Origin: Owenia fusiformis
Taxonomy: Eukaryota > Annelida > Polychaeta > Sabellida > Oweniidae
NCBI GenBank assembly: GCA_903813345.2
Contig: CAIIXF020000011.1
Coordinates: 7,900,571 to 7,964,570, forward strand
DNA length: 64,000 nt
Direction: 5' to 3'
Shown: positions 1 to 15,000 of the stretch, in pieces
How the letters are laid out: every line of letters begins with the position of its first letter
Numbering within the stretch: position 1 is the first letter of the stretch
The notes under the pieces: model-generated
Told to the model about the DNA's origin: nothing
Database searches by the model: none
What the model saw: the letters and a program-made list of their open reading frames with translations, nothing else
Position numbers and translations under genes: made by a program

Positions 1-18
1 TGTATTTTGATTTTCCAG

Positions 19-3000
19 GACAAGTCAGCAGTGTATTAGGACAATGGAATGTGGCTATGCACTCTGTTCAATGTTTGCTCCTGGTGACAGACACTTAATC
101 ATCGGCACTAAGGTAATTATAGCTTAACTCAAAATTGCAAAGGGCAAGGCTTTCCTCATTTACAAGAAAAAATGAGAGAATTTCCCTGTTTCATACAAAG
201 CTTGTTTAATTACTTCGTCCAAGAAAGCAATTCAAGATTTTAAGGAATTAGTAGTAGTTGTAGTAGGAGTAACTGTCTCAAATGGTATCATGAAATATTA
301 TAGATCAACTGTTATCAAAACTACTGATTGAGATTTATGCTCGACATTTGTTATTATGTCACCACCAAAAAGTGGTGACATATTGTTATTGTTTCCGTTT
401 TTTTATTATTCATGTTGCCACCAGAAGTGGTTACATATTGTTATAGTCTCCAACTTTTGTGTCGGCAGGTGGTGTTTGGAATTCACCGTTTGTAACAAAT
501 GGCAGGTTATGACATTTTGCATGTTAATGACTTGAACCTCTATTTTATTCATTTTAGTTTGATACCTCTATTTTATTCATTTTAGTTTGATACCTCTATT
601 TTATTCATGTTAGTTTGATACCTCTATTTTATTTGTGAAATGTATTTTCTTTCTAGGCTGGAAAGTTACAAATATTTGACATTGCCTCGGGAGACTTAAT
701 AGAAGAAGTAGATGCCCATGACAAGGCTGTTTGGTCTATTGCTATGGCTCATGACAAGGTTTGTATATATCTATTTGGTTACTCTATAATACTTGGTATA
801 TTTGCTTAGTTTGGGTCTGTTACTTTCGGCGATGATAGGGTGACATTTTCTATTTTAATTTGCTTCGTATGCGCTACATGTATTTGTGGCAGATCTTGTT
901 TTCATTATCATCTGTACAGTTCTTCAGTGATTTCCAAAGATTTCACTTCTTAGGCAAACAAATATCCACATGTAAAGAATTGTATTTATTTGATTTTACT
1001 TGGCAATTGATATAGATATTGTAAACATTACAAAAATGCATTGAAGTTTTTGGTGTTTTCCATACCAAAATGACACATATGGTAAATAACCTAATGTTTT
1101 CAGCAAGGTCTGGTGTCAGGCGGCGCAGATAAACAGTTAAAGTTTTGGAACTTTGAACTTATCTCAGATGAAGATACTACAAGGTACATGTATTTTATAA
1201 TATATTGTCTATCTTTTCATTAGTCAATGTACATGCTGTCAAATTGTATTTAATTCCATTTAAAAACAAGAGAATTGATTGTATAACAATATTTTGCTTC
1301 ATTAGAACTTGCGAAAATGGATTTCAAAAATATTATTAGCCTTATAAGTAATAGAGGCACCAATGAATACTACTAAGGAACATAATTTATATTTGTACAG
1401 TAAACCCCTTTTAATGCAAACACCTCTGTTTTCAACATGTATGTCAATGAGGGAGAATAAATGTGGAATTGAGAAATTGTTCACATTAAGGGAGGTGTTT
1501 GGATAAAAGAGTGTTCCAAGATCTCGGTTTCACTGTATATAAAGAATCAGTCTATCAATTGTCTGACTCATATCTACCACTATATTCCGCATGATGGATT
1601 AAAAAGCAAGTTAAAATGGTGCGATCATATTAATTTGAATCCTTGCTTTATAGCAAAAGGCTAAGTTTGGTCCATGTGAGAACCCTGAAGATGTCAGATG
1701 ATGTTCTCTGTGTTAAGTTCAGTCCTGATGGACGTCTTGTGGCTGCAGCCTTGTTAGATAACACAGTTAAAGTGTTCTTCAATGATACACTCAAGGTGAG
1801 TACATGTACTTGTAACTCCTATTGGCTGTTTGCAAGTTGACATTTGGAACATTAAGCTAGCCCATTTCATGTCATGCAAAGTATGTTTTCAGAGGGCATT
1901 ATATCATTTGCCTTTTTACCATGAATATTTTTATTTGGTTTCTTAAACAGATCAAGTGTTTGATATATTTTCAACATATTCCGATGACAAAAAGGTATTC
2001 TGAATATGTTAATAAAACTAAGGTGATTCCAAAACATAGAATATATGTATATTTTTAGAATATAATCCAACCATGTTTATCTCATATATATTGTAGTTCT
2101 TCCTGTCTCTATATGGCCACAAACTGCCTGTGTTGTGTATGGATATATCCTCAGATAGTACAACACTAGTCACCGGATCAGCAGACAGAAATATTAAACT
2201 ATGGGGGCTCGATTTTGGAGATTGTCACAAATCTATATTTGCTCATGATGATAGGTAAGATATTGCTGTGAATCATTTATTACTCTGACTTTACTATCCA
2301 TTAGATGCAATTCACAATTTAAGTACATCAGCCATCTTGAATTTTAAGGCAGCCATTTTGATTTTTCTCTTCCATTGAGTCTTGTACATGTACAACTATT
2401 GCATTATCATATGTGTTTTTATTGCAGCATTATGTGTGTGCAATTTGTACCTAAGACACATCTGTTCTTCACAGGGGGTAAAGACCGCAAGTTGAAGCAG
2501 TGGGATGCTGACAGCTTTGCTCACATTCTTACACTAGAGGTAGGTGCTTAAGAATTGTAAGAGTATGTAATGAGAAAGACATACAGTAAGTGAAAAAAAG
2601 GTTTCCAAAAGATCTTAAATAGTGACATGAGCATTTCAGAAGTGAACCTCTCTTCAGCTGTTAAAATATTATACGACACATTGATATTTTGTTACATTTC
2701 TTGAAACGTGATGTAAGAGATTCATTCACTGTGATTCAGGGTCACCATGGTGAAATTTGGTGTTTGTCCGTCAGTCCCAATGGAGCTCATGTTGCGAGTG
2801 GGTCACATGACAAATCTATCCGTCTCTGGGAAAAGACACAAGAGGCATTGGTGCTCGAGGAAGAACGGGAAATGGAGAGGGAAAAAGAATATGAGGAGGG
2901 GGTTGGACAAATGGAACAGCCAGTGGTTAGTATCCATACAGATAAATATTATATACTGTAGATGTTCCTGTTTATGTCAAAGAAAATTCTTGAAATTGCG

Positions 3001-6000
3001 AACATACATGTATTTATTATAAGATTAACTGAGGATATTTCATATTCACTATTTTTTACAGCTCTATAGTTTTCAGTGATGCGAGCAACCTTTTGAAAGA
3101 GCTTTCATATGAAATTCAAAAAGATCTACAAATTATGCTTCCTTGTTTAAGGTTCCAGGAGAGGTTACCACGGAGACTGGAATGGCTGCAAGGAAAACAA
3201 TGGAGACAGTCAAGGCCGCTGAGAGGATTATGGAGGCCATTGAGCTTTATAAGGAAGAAACTGCAAAAATTGAAGAAGCACGAGCTGTTGCAAAGACTTC
3301 TGGGAAGGAATATGTTGCGCCATCATTGCATATTTTGTTTACTGCACATAAAGCAGCTACTCCTGAACAATATGTGATGACCGTTTTAAAGAAGGTTAAA
3401 TCGAGGTAAAGCAAACTTGAGATTTCCCAGGATTGAGTTTACGTAATAGTGGTGATTTCCAACATGAACTTGTTGAAATGTTTTAGTTCAACGAAAAACC
3501 CAGATGTCTAATTGGCTTATGTTGTTTTGTGTTTCAGTGAGTTGGAAGAATCCTTACTGGTGTTGCCATTTAACTATGTCATGGACTTGTTGAAACTACT
3601 CAATATATTCATAGAGAAGGGCTGGAATACTGAATTGTCATCAAGATGTCTTGTCTTCCTGCTCAAGTAAGTTAATATTATACATTGTGGCTGAATGGTC
3701 TGAGTGACTTTATAGATGGCACGTTGTTTGCTTTCTTGTATTGCATGTTGTTAATATTGTTCAAGTAAAAAATAATAATAAGAAGAAAATCGAAGGTCAT
3801 TTATTTGCCATAAATCCTAGAATCAAAGTCTGTGTTATGAATCTAATACAATAAACAAAACAGAAAAAAGACTATTTGTTAATGAAAGTTAATGGTCATA
3901 CATACTGTACTCAATTATAGATCAATAAATCAATTGTTCTAGTTATTGTGACATCATATATCATATAAGAATTTGTGTCCAAATTCGGCAGAGTGTGATT
4001 ATTACATGTTTTACTGTTCACTGTTCTTTATTTATTATAGAGTCCACCAAGGCCAGATCACATCCAACCAAGTGTTGCTACCCATACTGGACAGATTATG
4101 TACACTGTTCTTTATTTATTATAGAGTCCACCAAGGCCAGATCACATCCAACCAAGTGTTGCTGCCCATACTGGACAGATTATGTACACTGTTCTTTATT
4201 TATTATAGAGTCCACCAAGGCCAGATCACATCCAACCAAGTGTTGCTGCCCATACTGGACAGATTATGTAAGAATACTACAACACAAGTAGAGAAACTAA
4301 GGGTAAGGTTTACTCTTTTCTATGGTTTAATATCTCATTGAATGAAGTTTGGTAGGGATATAGTGAAGCCTTCTGCCAGTTAGTCCATCCGTCTGTTAGT
4401 CCATTTGTTCAGAAAATTCTTGAAAACTAATGGACAGATTTTGTTCATATTTAGCAAGTGGAAGGATGTATATTAGCAAATAGTTATGTGAGCAAAATTC
4501 TTTTCAAGATAATTAGAAATGAAAAATTTAGATTTTCACAAAAATTCCCACGATCTTCAAAGTAATGAGTACATGTATTACTGTTTTGAATTTTGGTAGT
4601 TTATTATTCTGTGTGCCACCTGATGTTGCTTTCCATCTTTTTGATTCATTAGTTGATTCATGATGACATATTTAAGGTACATAAGTTAGGTTTGTGAAAA
4701 CTATTTTCATCAGTGGACAAATAATCTTTACATCCCAGCCAGAGCGGGCAGATATATTATATCTGCCGCTACATCATAATCGCCGTTCGAATGTAGGTGC
4801 ATTTTTGTATCGTTCGCATAATTATTACTGTAAATTGAAATTGCTATTTGATGATTGTTTGATGATTTACAACTATCAAAGATTAGAGAATTTAAATCTG
4901 GATGAATATATGAACGAACAAAACTATATTTCCTAACTTTTTTTGAGCGATGTATAATACTACAGTTATATAGTACACTGTTTCTCATAAATATGGAATA
5001 TTAGATTTGTCAGATCAGAATTCAGGTTTCGGATGAAGGCAACAGTTATTTGGAGTCATATAAGCAGTTTATTTTCTAGGCAAATCATAAACACATATTT
5101 AATCTACAAATCAACATTTTTTAGGGAAAAAATATTTACATTTAAGTTCAGAAATTTGCATTGTTTTTCCCCACAAACAGTATCAAAGGTCAATGGAGTC
5201 ACTGTGCTTTGTTATTATTCTCTCTAATAATACTAACATTGTAAGGTTAATCATACATTTTACAGATTTCTTAGTAGCCTATGTGTATGTACAAATTATT
5301 ATTACAAATAAAAAAAACTGCCATGTCAGTGAAAATCAAAAGTATCGATGCTGAGATCAATTTTTGTCGTAATTAATTGTAAGTATCTGCTTTGAATTGG
5401 TAAATATGGACAACTTGTGATATACTTAGAGTACTTAGGCCATTGTAGGGTGGACAGAATTAAAAATAGGACTAAAAGCGACTGTAGGACATGCAGTAGA
5501 TTCTTTCTTGTTTATCTTTTTGGATGAAAAATCGTGAATCTGATTCGTTCTCAGAGACTCAGACTCACAATCATGCGAATTACTCAAATCCCAAAATCCC
5601 CGCGAGTTACAACACTAATACATACAGTTCTGTTGCATATTTGCTGTTAACTACAAAGCAATGTTTGGTTAAAGGCAGGATATACAGTCCTCTAAAGGTT
5701 CTACACATATAAGCCTTTGACTACCTATTAAAATTCTGCACCAGGTTTGAGATATAAGAGCTCAGAAACTGAAAAAGGTCAAAGGAGCAGGGAAAGTATC
5801 GCAACAGACTTTTGATAATTTTGACAGTTGATAATTTTTTTGTGAGTAGTTTCTGGCTGTAAAAAGTAAATGCTTGGGAAAGGCGAATCTATAATCTTCA
5901 AGAAAAGTTCAAAGAATAGTTTCCAGATCAATTGGATTATCTTATAATCCATGTTTAATCCACCCATCAACAAGCTTTTTCAAAATACATTCGTCATTTT

Positions 6001-9000
6001 CACCATCGTCCCTCATTTTTTTTACAATTTTTCATGCAAAGTTACATTGTACTTGAACACATGTTTCATCAAGTAAAATATGTAAGGAACTCCATGAAGT
6101 TTGTTTTTGAGTTTTTTTTGAAAAGATGAACCTCTTAAAATGCATGTTTACAAAAATAATTTAGGAGTGATGTAAAAGATGGCAATGTTTTTCAATAATA
6201 ACATGCATACATGTAGGTGGGTGAATTACTCATGTGTGTTGTGTTTTAATCCTGCATTCACTGACTGAGTTAGCCTATTGAAAAATCATAGAGATTAACA
6301 AATACAAACAGTAATACTATGAATACTTCTACTTCAAGCTCAAATGGCGCTTTCAGGGTCCTGTGTTGAAATACTAGATCACCTTATGTGCATGAATTTT
6401 CAAGAGAAACCATCAGTGCAAGCAATTAAATGAAAGCATCATCCGAACATCACTTGAAAAGTACTAAAGTGGTGAAAAATTGCAGGATGTTGACAGAAAA
6501 TGTGCCTAGGGGAGAGGGTCGTCTCTCAACCCCCCTCCTCCCACTCCCTGGTCACGGGACTAATACATGTGATATAGCAAAGTCCAATTCATAGATTAAG
6601 TTTCCCTTACAGTCTTGTTGGCATTTTTATTAGAGTTCATGTTTTGTTTATGTTAATGGGTGAGTGGAAGACCCTTGGGTGGGAATCAAATATAAAATGT
6701 TTTCTAAAATATATATTTGAAATACTTTGTGTATGTACAGTCACAAACTCTAGGCAACATTAACTAGTAATGGGGAAACACCCCAACTCAACTTAGTGAA
6801 TGTGTAAACCATATAAGGAACAAAAAACATTACATAAAACAAACTCAGCATGCAAACATGTAAAACAGGCATGGCAAAACAATAGATTGTGAAACTGAAT
6901 AATAAAAGCACATACAACTAGAAAAAAGGGATTAGGACCTGTTAAAATGACATGAATGGGGATTGGTCAATATGAATAGTAGAAATATGAAAAATGTGAA
7001 AATTTTACATTTAGTATTGATCATGAACATTAGAGAGGTTAAGGACAGGGTGCATGTTGGGAAATTTTCTGCATTCCTCAATTGAGTCACATGTTATTTT
7101 TCAAACAAGAATAACTCCTTCCCCACATTGTCTGCATCTTCCAAGTTTGCACAAAGAGTGCACTTATGTGCCTAGAGAAGCCTTGTGAGAAGGTTTGTTT
7201 TGTAAAATGTATAAAAAATGAGAAAATTCAGTGAAAAAATTTCTGAAAATTTTCTGATTTTTTTCACTGAATTTTCTTGTTTTTTATACACTTTATCAAA
7301 ACATTCTTCTCACAAGTCTTTTCTAGGCACATAAGTGCACTCTTTGTGCAAAACTGGAAGATATAGACAATGTGGGGAAGGAGTGATTCTTGTTTGAAAA
7401 ATAACATGTGACTCAATTGAGGAATGCAGAAAATTTCCCATCATGCACCCTGACCTTAAGTACACAGGCTCGTAGGAAGGTAGAGGGGGAGAGATAAAGG
7501 GAGCTGCTGCTCCCCCAAGAGATTCTTTCAAAATGATGCAGTTTCTCACCAATCTGAGCACTTCGCATGATTTTTTAGCCAAAACTGTCAAAAAGTTCAT
7601 CCCTAGGCAAAAGCTTTGCCCTTGGTAAAACTGCCTCCTACCCCTTGGTAAAAGCTGGCTACAGACTGTGTAAAACACTTGTGTGAGAACTTGAACATGA
7701 ACGAGTACTGTTATGACCCCCAGTAATGTTGTCCATCTCTCAACTGGTTTAACTGGGGACCATTACATCAATTGGCATTATATCAATCAGGCAAAAAGAG
7801 GCCAGTGATGTGAAAATAGTCAATAGCACGGTGTTATAGCATGACGGTTACGCCACCTCTGAAAACGAGGTTGGACAGCTACGTTCACTGATTTATCCAA
7901 TAAAATGGCCGCGATGGAAGAGACAACTAAGGTTGGCGCATTATTTTCTACTTCTGTGTATCAATGAAAGGATGAACGATTTATGTAAGAATCGCATTCG
8001 GTGATACTTTCAGTAATGTATATTTTGAACGTAGCCTTTGCAAATTGATGCCCGGGGATAACATGAAATAAGAGAAAAACTGTCGAGTTTGAAATTCAAA
8101 ACTACACAAAAATTTAGTAATTTGTTTATTTTTGTTTTTGTTGTTAGGGCATGGTCTACATTGCCTAAAAAGTTTGTGGTATATAGATGTAACCTACATA
8201 CGATCATACAAAGCCAATTGAGCATTGGAAACCACCTAATATGTTATACTCAAGCCATAATAATGTATTTTGAATTTGCAGTAGTTATACACAGTTTACT
8301 TATACTTACAGTTAATATTTTGAGTGGCTCATGTACTGAGACAACACGAGAATGGATCAAAACTTATAAACTTTGATATCTCAGTCGATAGGTTTACAGA
8401 TTATATTCTGTTTCTTGTAGACTACCTGGCAGATTTGACCCAGTCTTTATAACCATCCATATATACGTCACCGAATGGAACTAGTTTAAAAGGAAATCTT
8501 ATCTGTGAATATTGCCTACAGGCGAGAAAGAGGACATGCTGCCTTTCCCATCCGCCATATTTTTGTTATCGTTACAGCAAAATTTTGCAAATCGCCTTGA
8601 CGTAACCGTCATGCTATAACACCGTGAATAGGGGACCATAAGTTTACACATTCCATATGTACGTTCATCAAAATAGTGTGATCTTAACCTCCCTAATAAC
8701 TGAAATTGTTGACTCAACCAATAGAATCATTCTATGTTTGTTTATATTTGTTCACATTAATATGGAAGAAAATCGGACATTTTGCTAAAAAGATGTTATT
8801 GTAAATCTTAGAAATAATGATAAAGGTAGTATACACCACATACTCAATGGTATTGATTGTGGTTTTCAGAGACTCTCAATAGGGACTTTAAGCTTGCAAT
8901 GTTTTTCACAACCTAAATGTGAATGGAAAATATTTAGCGATGCATATGTATGAGCGATTGGTCATAGGTTGGCGTTTCGATTTTATATGCAAGCTTAATC

Positions 9001-12000
9001 TCCCTAATGTTAACATTAAGGTAAGAGTGTATTTATTTTCTTAGGATAACATTTCTTGAATTGATGAATATGCAAAAATTATTCTTAGCATATCATCCTT
9101 CATTTCATTATTTGAATAATTAATCTGGATATATACTCAAATAAGGAAGTGTGTTATAACACATCATCATATAGAAACATGTTCAATGTTTTTTCAGAAG
9201 CTGGATCAAAATATTTGTCTTACTAAAATTATTGGCAAAGGTATGATGTACTAAATTCTTGTACTGTATTTATGATTTTAATAGCACTGTACCTAGTGAA
9301 TCATTACTGATAAACAAGATACAGAAAACCTGTTCAAAGTAAATCCTATAATAAGGCATCATAGAAATTATCATAAAGAGAGGTATTTAGAATTTCTTAT
9401 CAACTTACACACACACACAGGTTTAACACTCAAACATTAAACAGTCAACTTGACAGGTATTCAGAATTTTTTGGGAAATGCTGCGGTTATGCTCCATTGA
9501 TTAAACAGGGGATCAAACAGCAGGGGATCAAACAAGTCCAACCATTCATTTATGAAAACATTTTGAACTAACTTTATGGCACACTAATGACATCTTATAT
9601 GAGTGTGCTGACTAAAAGCATAGCCCCATTGGATCCCCTTATATTGGATTATCATAATCCTAATCCACGAGGAGTTCCTTATATATTTTTAGTGATGAAA
9701 CATGTGTTCAAGTACAATGTAACTTTGCATGAAAATTGTAAAAAAAAATGAGGGACGATGGTGAAAATGACGATTGTATTTTGAAAAAAAGCTTGTTGAT
9801 GGGTGGATTAACCATGGCTTATGAGATAATCCAATTGATCTTGAAACCATTCTTTGAATTTTTCTTAAAGATAATACATTGGCCTTTCATATGCATTCAT
9901 TTTTGTACAGCCAGAAACTACTAGAAAAAAATTATTTACTGTCAAAAATCTGTTGCGATACTTTCCCTCGCTCTTTCATAATATGTTGTGGTCAAATTTC
10001 AACTTTCAAATTTTAAGCTTCAAATTGAACAAATCTTTTTGAATATTATCCTCAAGTTGCCAGGAGCTTATTAATAATCTTAGATTTGAGATTTGACCTT
10101 TGACTGACCTTTGAATTGTCAAAAACCCCTACAAGGGCATAGAAAAGCAACTGATTTTTTTACCACACTTTTACACTTTAGTTTGACAACAATTAGTACA
10201 AAAAGTATAATAAAGGGTAAAGCATAGAATTCCCAGTGTGATGATTGTTCAGATAAGCGTATTGTTACAATGGGCCCCTCCGGAAATATATATATATGAG
10301 CCCCTTCTTTAGCACAGTATTTTGATAGGGACATATTAAACATTTTCCCAAGCACTATGTTGAAGGCAGACTGATCTTGTCTGTGAACATATGTATCAAC
10401 ATTATATATCACACGGTAAAATATTTGCGACCATGTGGAGTTCCTCATCACTGCACCTGTGGGGTTGATACATTGTAAATCAAGGGCACATCGTACTAAA
10501 GGTCTCATAAACTGTGTCTGGATCCTTGCACTGTTAATAATCAATATTTTGTTGGCTTCTATTGAGATCTGTTTATTGTAACTGTCCCGGGTGACATTGA
10601 AATATTTAAACATCCCTGGGTGTGTGTAGCTGTTACTGAGATGCCCATTTATACTAGCTGCGAGTACTCCTGAAGATTTCACCTGATCAACTATTGGCAC
10701 CAAGTTTTTTGTTGTAAACAGTGTTGAAGTATCAGACCAAAGTATTTGTTGAAATTCCCGCAGGGTCTCATCGATGATTAAAATCTTGAATGCAAATGTT
10801 CGTAAATTTTTTACATGAGGTGGATATTTCTGGAAGTAGAAATCTCTTATCTTGCAACCATCGCAACGTTTTTGAATTTCACTGACTTCTGTAGTTGTTA
10901 GTCCAAGGTTGTAAACTATGAGTTGATTATCCGGTTGATATTGTTGCTTATTTTCAAGAAAGACATGAAATTCATTCACATGGTTAGAGCTTAATCCTGT
11001 TATGATTGTAAAATTGTTAAAATGTAATTCTTGTAGGGCTGCTTTATTGTCTTTTTGAGTTGCCATCACTACCTCACATATCATTAGCATATATCCTAAC
11101 ATAAAAAACAGAACTAGCCTCGCCATGATGTATTTTATATTCATGTTCATGGACTTTGTATTCACAGATCTACATATGTCACTGGCGTTTAACATATCTA
11201 AACATCATGCCGAGTAACACAAAACTCACAGCACATTTATCTCTATGGAGTTTTATTAAATCCTTTGTTTTTATTCATTAATGGTTTTCTCAACCATGAA
11301 TGATCTGCATTTGATCAAAAACAAAATGCTCCAAGTTGCGACAAATGGAGCGCTCAAATCCCCTATGAACTACATGCCTGAGGAATATCCTCATTGAGTG
11401 GGAAATCCACATTTCCAACACCATTAGGATGGGGAGAAGGATTAAGTTTTGTTTGAAAACCTAATGATGTAACACCTACGTTTCAAAGTTAAATAATTCT
11501 CAAGTGTTTCAGCTAGTGTTATTTTCACAAATACCTATACGAGTATAATCATATACCATACGCAAATAAACAATAAATAAGCAATGATTGCTACTTAACA
11601 TTGACCTCCTCACAGAAATATTAACATAACCATCTGCTAAATGCATACATAAAGTAAACCTACACTTACTTCTCATATCCAAAATGTATTAAAATCTTTA
11701 ATACGTCAATTATGTATAAGCAAAATAGTTGAAATGATTCAATATATTTGTAGAAAAAAACTTTTTAATTCAGACTGCTGTGTTCCTCCTGTAGCAAAAA
11801 TTACTGGTCGCTAAATGGATTAAAGAGCCATATGGCCCTGACCCGTGGTGTTGGAAAGCATCTTTGTAATGAATCAGTAAATATTGTGCAAAACAATTCA
11901 TCGAATGTAAATGACTTCTGAGTATTGGAGTAAGACATACAGGTAACTATAAATGCTGTATAAAGTTAATGATATTGCAAATCATACATGGGAACATATG

Positions 12001-15000
12001 CAATTTATTCAACATTCTACCCATTGTCATTGTCTAAAATTAATTTCTCCACATTTAACAGAAAATGTTCCAATGGCCAAGTTCTTCAAGAGATGTAATT
12101 AGTAATTGTAAACGAGAGCTGTCTGCCATTATAACATTCTCAGCAGATTCCACGGCTTCTTTCAAATTACGTATATCCCTTGCTTGTTCATCTCTTTTAC
12201 AATTATGTGTAGATTTTGGCATTTCTTGAGTCGATTTAACCCCCCCCCCCCTGGGTCACTCGCACCGTGCAGTTTTTACTGTCGATTAAGAGTTCCTCCC
12301 CATTTTCTGTAATAGATTGAGGAATGACGCCTATATCTATTTTGTTAAATTTGAAATATCCCGATTTTTCATTCAACCCCTGTGATTCGCCTACCACCAG
12401 TGATTTGTCAGGAAATGTTGTTATTGAGTATACTTTACATTGATAACACAATGCGATTATAATATCTGTGATTGCTACGTCTTTTCTATCTACTTCTAGG
12501 TATTTGTTACGTTATCACTATCACTTTGTTACGTCGAAGTAAAATAATTTGACAGAATGACTGATTTATTCCAACAAATCTTCCAAATATACTATCTGAC
12601 CAATGTTCTATATAAATAAAAGCCCAAGTCGTATATATTTTCAAAATGGAGGTGTAAATGAATATAACTTACCTTAAATTCTACTTTAAAGTTGCTCATA
12701 GGAAATACATGGCGTCTGCTAAAAATCTTACAATATGCAAAGTAACTCACTCACCAATCAACGTGTATGCTTAATTTATAGCCAGTTTATTGAATCATCG
12801 GTATACTGATTAAAGTCACATTACTTGTGCTTGAAAAAATACACCAAAGGAATTATATAAAGCATTTAATAAAACCCCATAGAGATACATTTGCCGTGAG
12901 TTTTGTGCTACTAAGGCATGATGTTTGAGATACGTTAAACGCCTGTGTATGTAGTCAAAAGCATTAATCAACCAATCTCAATAACTATGCAATATTGATG
13001 TCCAAAGGCTCAATCTCAGTATACACATTACAAATATCAATTTTTGTTATATATTCCAGATTTTTAGGTGGTGTAAATCTCAAATGCTGTTTCCACAACC
13101 CATGTTAACAAATCTATACTTACTACTCAGTCAGTGCATGTCATTACAGACATACATCCAGAAAAATAGTCACCAATGGGCATATCTTCTACATTTATGA
13201 GTGTTAACAGTAGAGAGTTTAAGCGTGCATATTCAGTCGAAATGCCACCCTATACGTATGACCAATCGCCCATACAAATGCATCGCTTAAACATTTTCCA
13301 TTCACGTTAAGGTTATGAAAAACATTGCAAGCTTAAACTCCCTAATGTAGAATTGAAATACTGTACTGAAATAACTTTTAAAAAATGGCCAGCATTTACA
13401 TGTATGTGTGTGCGATTTTTTAAAGATTTTATATGTGGCTACTTAAAAGCATATTACTTCTTCTGATGATAACTTGGGTAGTGAGCAACCATTTTGAAAA
13501 TGGTGGCCTTTCTTATGGATCTTATTTTATGATATTTGCTATATATTTTGTTTTGTAAAAATGCCAGCCATTTCTGTTCGATGGGATTCGCTACGCTTTG
13601 GCGTTGCCGTTGTTCTGCTTTGCATTGATAGATCTCGATCACCAATATTGAATGAATGCTTTTTACGCTGTGAGACAGCTGCAATTTCAAATTATTTGCT
13701 TTGGAGAGAGTATTATTGCTTGATGTGTCCCTATGAACTACACACCTATTTACACAATTCCGTTTTTATTAGCTAGGGCACCTCTACACATGTATGAATA
13801 TAATTGAGTACCCAACATGCCTTAGTTGGTAAAATATCAGGAAATCAAAATCAAAAATGACCGTTAATATCCACACCTTGCGCAGATGATATCGACACCC
13901 CTTGTTTTCGTATAGCACTGTCAGTCTGTATAGAGTATATAGGGTCTATTTTTATGACAGGTTTACACTTAGAGTTTGCTTTTCTTGCATGCTAGGTTTC
14001 TTTACAGTTTTCGGTCCTTTCCCTTTGGCACTTATGCTTAGATATTCCTAGAAATTATGTGGGTTGTGACTTTCCATTCACAGATTAACACCCCCTTTTT
14101 CTTTTGTCTACCCTGCCTGTATATATTTTCCCTTTACATTTATTTCAGGGCCGTAGGGAGAGGGGGTTCGGAGGGTTCGTGCGAACCCCCCCCCCAAAAA
14201 AAAAATCTTGACTAAAAAAATCCGAACCCACCTTTTCCGGGAATTGTGCGAAATTTTGAGTTAATGTTTTGCAGTATTTCACTAATTTATCGTTTTTGAT
14301 TACAAAGGTATATACCGATAGATATTCGAGGTATATGCAAAGATGGAAACAAGTGAGAAGTACTTTATCTCGTCAATGAGTAAAATGACTGAGAAGAAAA
14401 ACGATCTATTTTGAGATGGGCGATGATAGGTTTGCATTTTGGGCCTGAAATACTGTTCTGATACCATCAAAAGGAATTCAATTGTACAAATAAAGCAAAT
14501 TTACTGAGTATAAACTGTCTGATTGGGATATAAGGTCAAAATGGTCCCTAATTTATGATATAAAGCAGAGAATTTTAAACATTTGAAAGTTCAGTGATGC
14601 AATGCACGTGGTGCACCAAAGTCCTGAACGCTAGAAAATTCTATTTTTGGTCAGGAGTCACTTTCAAAATTGTTTTCTTTCATTGGAACTCATATTTTTG
14701 CAATTTTTTGCCTCTTATTTATTCGATGAGCACATTGAGAAAGTAATGGAAAATAGACAATTGAATTACACATGCTTGATGCTTGATTAATTTGGAGGGG
14801 GAGTCTATGTCTGATAATGTCCTGAGCTATTTATTTTGGATTTATTTTTCTTACTTATCCACAAAGTGGTAAAACATAATTTGGAATTTTAACAGACCTT
14901 TGTTGAAAAAAGTTCTAGATTTTTGCCTATAAATGTTCCAAATAAACAAAATTGGTCATGCAATTTAAAACTAAATTCCGGCAAACTGGCAAAAAGTAAT

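Noticed and set aside
3973-4341. 122-residue ORF with three identical peptide blocks
   Set aside because: It is the read-through of the 84-bp WDR3 splice-junction triplication, including translated intron; not a separate gene.
8089-8376. 95-residue ORF inside the CACGGTG element
   Set aside because: No transposase-like motif and biased AT-rich composition; treated as chance within a non-autonomous element.
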